Positions 6,749 through 9,557 of a stretch of 9,557 nt of DNA are shown here, one piece after another. Made by a program: the position numbers and the translations under genes. The notes below the pieces were generated by a model. The model did not search any database. It was not told where the DNA came from and was given only the letters and a program-made list of their open reading frames with translations. Source of the DNA: an uncultured Ruminococcus sp. (GTDB lineage Bacteria; Bacillota; Clostridia; Oscillospirales; Acutalibacteraceae). The stretch is taken from positions 1-9,557 of the forward strand of contig CACZSM010000256.1 of assembly GCA_902783815.1 (NCBI GenBank), read 5' to 3'. Each line of letters opens with the position of its first letter. The first letter of the stretch is position 1.

Positions 6749-6758
6749 TTGTGAAAGG

Positions 6759-7484
6759 ATGATCCTTTTGGAAATGCTGGCAGATTTTTTCAGAAATCAT
6801 TGGCTGTTAGTTTTGATATCGGCAGTATGCGCATATCTGATAAGCAGTATTAATACTTCAATAATAGTTACAAGAATAGTTAAGCATGAGGATATCCGTA
6901 AAATGGGCAGCGGAAATGCAGGTTTTACAAATGTGCTGCGCTGCGTGGGAAAGGTACCGGCGATAATTACATTTGTCGGAGACTTTCTTAAAGGAGTGAT
7001 ATCAATAATGATACCCTATTTTCTGACGATTGGATGGGACAGTCCTATGCAGCAGTCTGAAAGAGGGGTGCTGATGTATATTGCAGGAATGTTTGCAGTT
7101 CTGGGTCATATGTTCCCTTTGTACTATAAGTTCAAGGGAGGCAAGGGAGTGGTTACAACTGCTTCTGTTATGCTAATGACTGACTGGAGAGTTTTTGTAG
7201 TAGAACTGATACTTTTCCTGATAATTTTTGTTCTGACGAAAACAATATCAAAAGGGTCACTTTTTGCTGCGATATGCTACCCCTTTGTAGGCGCAGGACT
7301 CCGTATTCTTGATGCTTCCGGAACACTTGCATTTATTGCTCCGCTTAAAGAGCCGGCAGTATGGTTTATAGCGTGTGTTTTTGTATCGAATTTCATAATC
7401 GGCGCAGGAGTTGTTATAATGCACAGAGAGAATATAAAGAGAATTCTCAATGGGACGGAAAAGAAAATAACAGCAAAAAAATGA
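6759..7484 (+). CDS. plsY: Glycerol-3-phosphate acyltransferase PlsY
   Basis: Integral membrane enzyme that transfers an acyl group from acyl-phosphate to glycerol 3-phosphate, the first acylation step of phospholipid synthesis. It is 241 residues from ATG 6759. The three conserved loops are present: GSGNAGFTNVLR (about 50-61), FKGGKGVVT (about 125-133) and HRENIKRIL (222-230). Hydrophobic segments at roughly 16-38, 66-92, 104-122, 145-165 and 200-221 fit the five-helix fold. The start is uncertain. ATG 6759 overlaps the nearest ribosome-site-like AAAGGA and is 12 bases from AGGAG at 6742-6746. TTG 6768 has AAAGGA (6754-6759) eight bases upstream and would give 238 residues. The partner acyl-phosphate synthase PlsX is not in the window. 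The gene is probably co-transcribed with der upstream and the cvpA-family gene 18 bases downstream. Confidence 0.96.
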   Translation: MILLEMLADFFRNHWLLVLISAVCAYLISSINTSIIVTRIVKHEDIRKMGSGNAGFTNVLRCVGKVPAIITFVGDFLKGVISIMIPYFLTIGWDSPMQQSERGVLMYIAGMFAVLGHMFPLYYKFKGGKGVVTTASVMLMTDWRVFVVELILFLIIFVLTKTISKGSLFAAICYPFVGAGLRILDASGTLAFIAPLKEPAVWFIACVFVSNFIIGAGVVIMHRENIKRILNGTEKKITAKK

Positions 7485-7502
7485 TGATAAGGAGTGATGC
7501 GG

Positions 7503-8207
7503 ATGCTGGATATTATCGTACTGGTGATAATAGGTCTTTTGGTAGTAGGCGGCTACACAAGAGGACTTATACAGGCTGTTGTCGGACTTGTAGGTTCGTT
7601 TGTGGCAATGCTGCTGGCTTCGGCAGGAGCTTCTGTTTTTGCGCCGGGAATATATGAAAATTTCATACAGTCAGAGGTCGTAAGGGTACTTGAAGAAATG
7701 CTGCCCTCGTTTGATCCGAAGGCTGGAATTGAAAGTATAACCGGGGCATTACCGGATTATGCAAAGAATGCTTTGGATATGGCAGGAATAACTCCCGATA
7801 TGCTCAGCAGTCAATTATCAAAGACGAATCTTAGTGTTCCGGTAATGATAGAAGGAATGATTCGTTCTGTACTTATCAGACTTGTTACAGTTATACTTTC
7901 ATTCGTACTGTTTTTAATTATAATTACAATAATAAGCTTACTTACAAAATCAATAAGCGTCGTTGCAAAGAAAACCGGCCTCGCGCTGACGGACAGGGTT
8001 CTTGGAGCACTTTTAGGATTGGCAGAGACTGCCGTACTGATAATGATAATGACACTGATAATATATTTCCTGCTTGTGCTTCTGCCCCAGGAGGATGCCC
8101 AGGGACTGCAGCAGATGATCGACAGCTCATTGATCTATAAGCAGATATATATGTTTAATCTGCCTGAGATGATTATGAATGGGATATCATCATTGGCAAG
8201 ATCCTGA
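7503..8207 (+). CDS. CvpA family membrane protein
   Basis: A 234-residue inner-membrane protein of the CvpA (colicin V production) family, whose molecular function is poorly defined. It starts with the typical MLDIIVLVIIGLLVVGGYTRG and has four hydrophobic segments at about 2-17, 21-45, 121-148 and 172-194. The family motif DRVLGALLGL at 164-173 sits just before the last helix. Between helices two and three lies a hydrophilic loop of about 70 residues, presumably outside the cytoplasm. ATG 7503 was chosen because AAGGAG (7489-7494) is eight bases upstream. GTG 7494 overlaps that site and ATG 7497 is only two bases from it. The 18-base gap from plsY supports co-transcription. Assignment to the family is good; a specific role in this organism cannot be read from the sequence. 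Confidence 0.9.
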   Translation: MLDIIVLVIIGLLVVGGYTRGLIQAVVGLVGSFVAMLLASAGASVFAPGIYENFIQSEVVRVLEEMLPSFDPKAGIESITGALPDYAKNALDMAGITPDMLSSQLSKTNLSVPVMIEGMIRSVLIRLVTVILSFVLFLIIITIISLLTKSISVVAKKTGLALTDRVLGALLGLAETAVLIMIMTLIIYFLLVLLPQEDAQGLQQMIDSSLIYKQIYMFNLPEMIMNGISSLARS

Positions 8208-8230
8208 ATGGAATAATAATTCATTTTTTT
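8205..8230 (+). terminator. Possible weak terminator after the cvpA-family gene
   Basis: TGAAT (8205-8209, overlapping the stop codon) can pair with ATTCA (8219-8223) across a 9-base loop, directly followed by seven T residues (8224-8230). The stem is short and AU-rich, so termination would be inefficient, and read-through into the next gene is likely. Confidence 0.3.
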
Positions 8231-8303
8231 ATAGACAGATTGACTTGAAATGTGTTATTATTATATGCAGATAGCGCACATTTGCTTTGTGTGTCTGTCT
8301 ATC
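8231..8303 (+). promoter_or_regulatory. Inverted-repeat leader/promoter region of the clpE-like gene
   Basis: ATAGACAGA (8231-8239) is perfectly complementary to TCTGTCTAT (8294-8302). Inside this pair, GATAG (8270-8274) can instead pair with CTATC (8299-8303), and CGCACA (8275-8280) with TGTGTG (8288-8293) around the loop TTTGCTT, with one G-U pair. The two foldings compete for the right arm. A weak promoter, TTGACT (8240-8245) with TATATG (8262-8267) at a 16-base spacing, lies between the arms. In its transcripts only the inner hairpin could form. No CIRCE or CtsR-type operator is recognisable. Confidence 0.45.
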
Positions 8304-8328
8304 AGAAAGGAAAGGGAGTATTATACAG

Positions 8329-9557
8329 ATGATGCTTTGTACAAAGTGCAATAAAAGACCAGCAGTGGTTTTTATTTCAAATACATCTGATGCAAACAAT
8401 ACAGTTGGTTACTGTCTTGTCTGCGCAAAGGAAATGGGAATTAAGCCTGTTACGGATATAATGGAAAAAATGGGTATATCTGAGGAGGATCTTACGAATC
8501 TCCAGGATTCTATGGATGAACTTATTGATTCCGGAATGATACCTTCTCCAGAGGATTATGACGGCGAGGGTAATGATGATGAAGAAGATGAGGATGGATT
8601 CAGCAGGGGTGGTGCTCCGGCTTTTCCTCCGTTTTTCAAGGATCTGTTTTCATCAAAGTCGCCGTCTGATAAATTGAATGATAAGGGCAGCAAGCAGAAG
8701 AATCCGAATCAGGAAAAACAGAATAAACAGGAGGAACGCAAACGCAGAAAGAACCGTAAGCATATTGATGCGTATTGCACAAACCTTACTGAAAGAGCAA
8801 AAAACGGAGAGCTTGACAGGATCGTAGGCAGGGTCAAGGAGATAGACCGTGTAATACAGATACTTTCACGCAGGACAAAAAATAATCCATGTCTTATTGG
8901 TGAACCGGGCGTAGGTAAAACAGCAATCGCAGAAGGACTTGCACAGAAAATAGCCTCCGGAGAGGTTCCTCACAGACTTAAGGATAAGGAAATTGAATTG
9001 CTTGATCTGACATCGCTTGTGGCAGGAACTCAGTTCAGAGGACAGTTTGAGAGCCGTATCAAGGGTCTTATAAACGAGGTAAAGGAAGCAGGCAATGTAA
9101 TACTCTTTGTTGATGAGGTGCATAGTCTTGTTGGTGCAGGAGAGTCGGAAGGCTCCATGAATGCCGCAAATATTATGAAGCCCGCGCTTTCAAGAGGAGA
9201 AATACAGGTAATAGGCGCAACAACATTCAATGAGTACAGGAAGTATATTGAAAAGGATGCAGCGCTTGAAAGACGCTTCCAGCCTGTAACCGTAGCAGAG
9301 CCTTCTATACAGGATACTATAGAGGTGATCCTTGGGATAAAAAATTATTACGAGGATTATCACAGAGTTAATATGGGCGATGATATTGTACGAAAGACAG
9401 TTGTTCTTTCGGAAAGATATATCACTGACAGATTTTTGCCTGATAAAGCTATTGATCTGCTTGATGAAGCCTGCACCCACGCATCTTTAAGAAATGGACA
9501 GCTTGAGAAATTCGACAGTCTTTCAGACCATGTCAAGGAGCTTAAGGATCAGGAAGA
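8329..9557 (+). CDS. ClpE-like AAA+ unfoldase, ATP-binding subunit of Clp protease (3' end outside window)
   Basis: An Hsp100/Clp ATPase that would unfold proteins and pass them to a ClpP peptidase. The first 409 residues are visible and the frame is open to the window end. The N-terminus has a four-cysteine zinc finger (C4-x2-C7, C29-x2-C32) in place of the Clp-N repeats of ClpC/ClpB, which is the ClpE layout. A 110-residue linker follows: acidic at about 76-90, then AFPPFFKDLF (98-107), then Lys/Arg/Gln-rich to about 146. The first AAA+ domain starts near 150 with Walker A GEPGVGKT (191-198), pore loop GTQFRG (233-238), Walker B ILFVDE (258-263), GATT (296-299) and arginine finger LERRF (313-317). 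The last residues look like the beginning of the coiled-coil middle domain. ATG 8329 has AAGGGAG (8312-8318) ten bases upstream; ATG 8332 is the adjacent alternative. The second AAA+ domain and ClpP-binding loop are not visible, so coupling to ClpP is inferred. Confidence 0.93.
   Translation, partial: MMLCTKCNKRPAVVFISNTSDANNTVGYCLVCAKEMGIKPVTDIMEKMGISEEDLTNLQDSMDELIDSGMIPSPEDYDGEGNDDEEDEDGFSRGGAPAFPPFFKDLFSSKSPSDKLNDKGSKQKNPNQEKQNKQEERKRRKNRKHIDAYCTNLTERAKNGELDRIVGRVKEIDRVIQILSRRTKNNPCLIGEPGVGKTAIAEGLAQKIASGEVPHRLKDKEIELLDLTSLVAGTQFRGQFESRIKGLINEVKEAGNVILFVDEVHSLVGAGESEGSMNAANIMKPALSRGEIQVIGATTFNEYRKYIEKDAALERRFQPVTVAEPSIQDTIEVILGIKNYYEDYHRVNMGDDIVRKTVVLSERYITDRFLPDKAIDLLDEACTHASLRNGQLEKFDSLSDHVKELKDQE

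Noticed and set aside
7361..7657. Plus-strand open frame bridging plsY and the cvpA-family gene
   Set aside because: It is an out-of-frame shadow of two genes with clear family motifs.
8231..8328. CIRCE or CtsR operator before the clpE-like gene
   Set aside because: Neither TTAGCACTC-N9-GAGTGCTAA nor the tandem GGTCAAA heptad is present; the inverted repeats here have unrelated sequences.
1..9557. Mobile element, CRISPR array, prophage or anti-phage island
   Set aside because: I found no transposase, integrase, direct-repeat array or composition break. The genes are conserved housekeeping functions.

Overview
The window reads as a chromosomal housekeeping segment from a low-to-mid GC Gram-positive anaerobe, most likely a Clostridia member of the Ruminococcus/Oscillospiraceae type. 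This placement is inferred from strong AGGAGG-type ribosome binding sites, sigma-A-like promoters, heavy use of ATA (Ile) and AGA (Arg) codons, a zinc-binding (four-cysteine) L32, a YceD-L32 pair, a ClpE-like ATPase and DacF-type carboxypeptidases. It cannot be fixed to a species by eye. I see no mobile element, CRISPR array, tRNA or rRNA.

Layout. Positions 2-925 hold the 3' part of a D-alanyl-D-alanine carboxypeptidase on the plus strand. It meets a second, differently built carboxypeptidase on the minus strand (920-2245), and the two share one palindromic hexamer for their stop codons. A divergent intergenic region (2246-2553) carries one promoter for each direction. Glucose-6-phosphate isomerase (2554-3891) follows. 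Next is a small P-loop protein of unknown function (4014-4430) with its own promoter and a strong terminator. The yceD-rpmF pair (4597-5316) follows, with a perfect consensus promoter and a strong terminator. Then come der (5403-6728), plsY (6759-7484) and a CvpA-family membrane protein (7503-8207), closely spaced and probably co-transcribed. The window ends inside a ClpE-like AAA+ unfoldase gene (8329-9557) that has its own structured leader.

How the genes fit together. Most encode core growth functions: peptidoglycan trimming (two carboxypeptidases), glycolysis (Pgi), ribosome composition and assembly (YceD, L32, Der), phospholipid synthesis (PlsY) and protein quality control (ClpE-like). 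The yceD-rpmF and der-plsY sets are familiar from Firmicutes. The least explained items are the 138-residue P-loop protein, the acidic insertion in the catalytic domain of the minus-strand carboxypeptidase, and the inverted repeats in front of plsY and the clpE-like gene. Nothing here is convincing evidence of a wholly new system. Several ATG or TTG codons upstream of the likely starts were rejected because the ribosome binding site lies downstream of them or too close to them.
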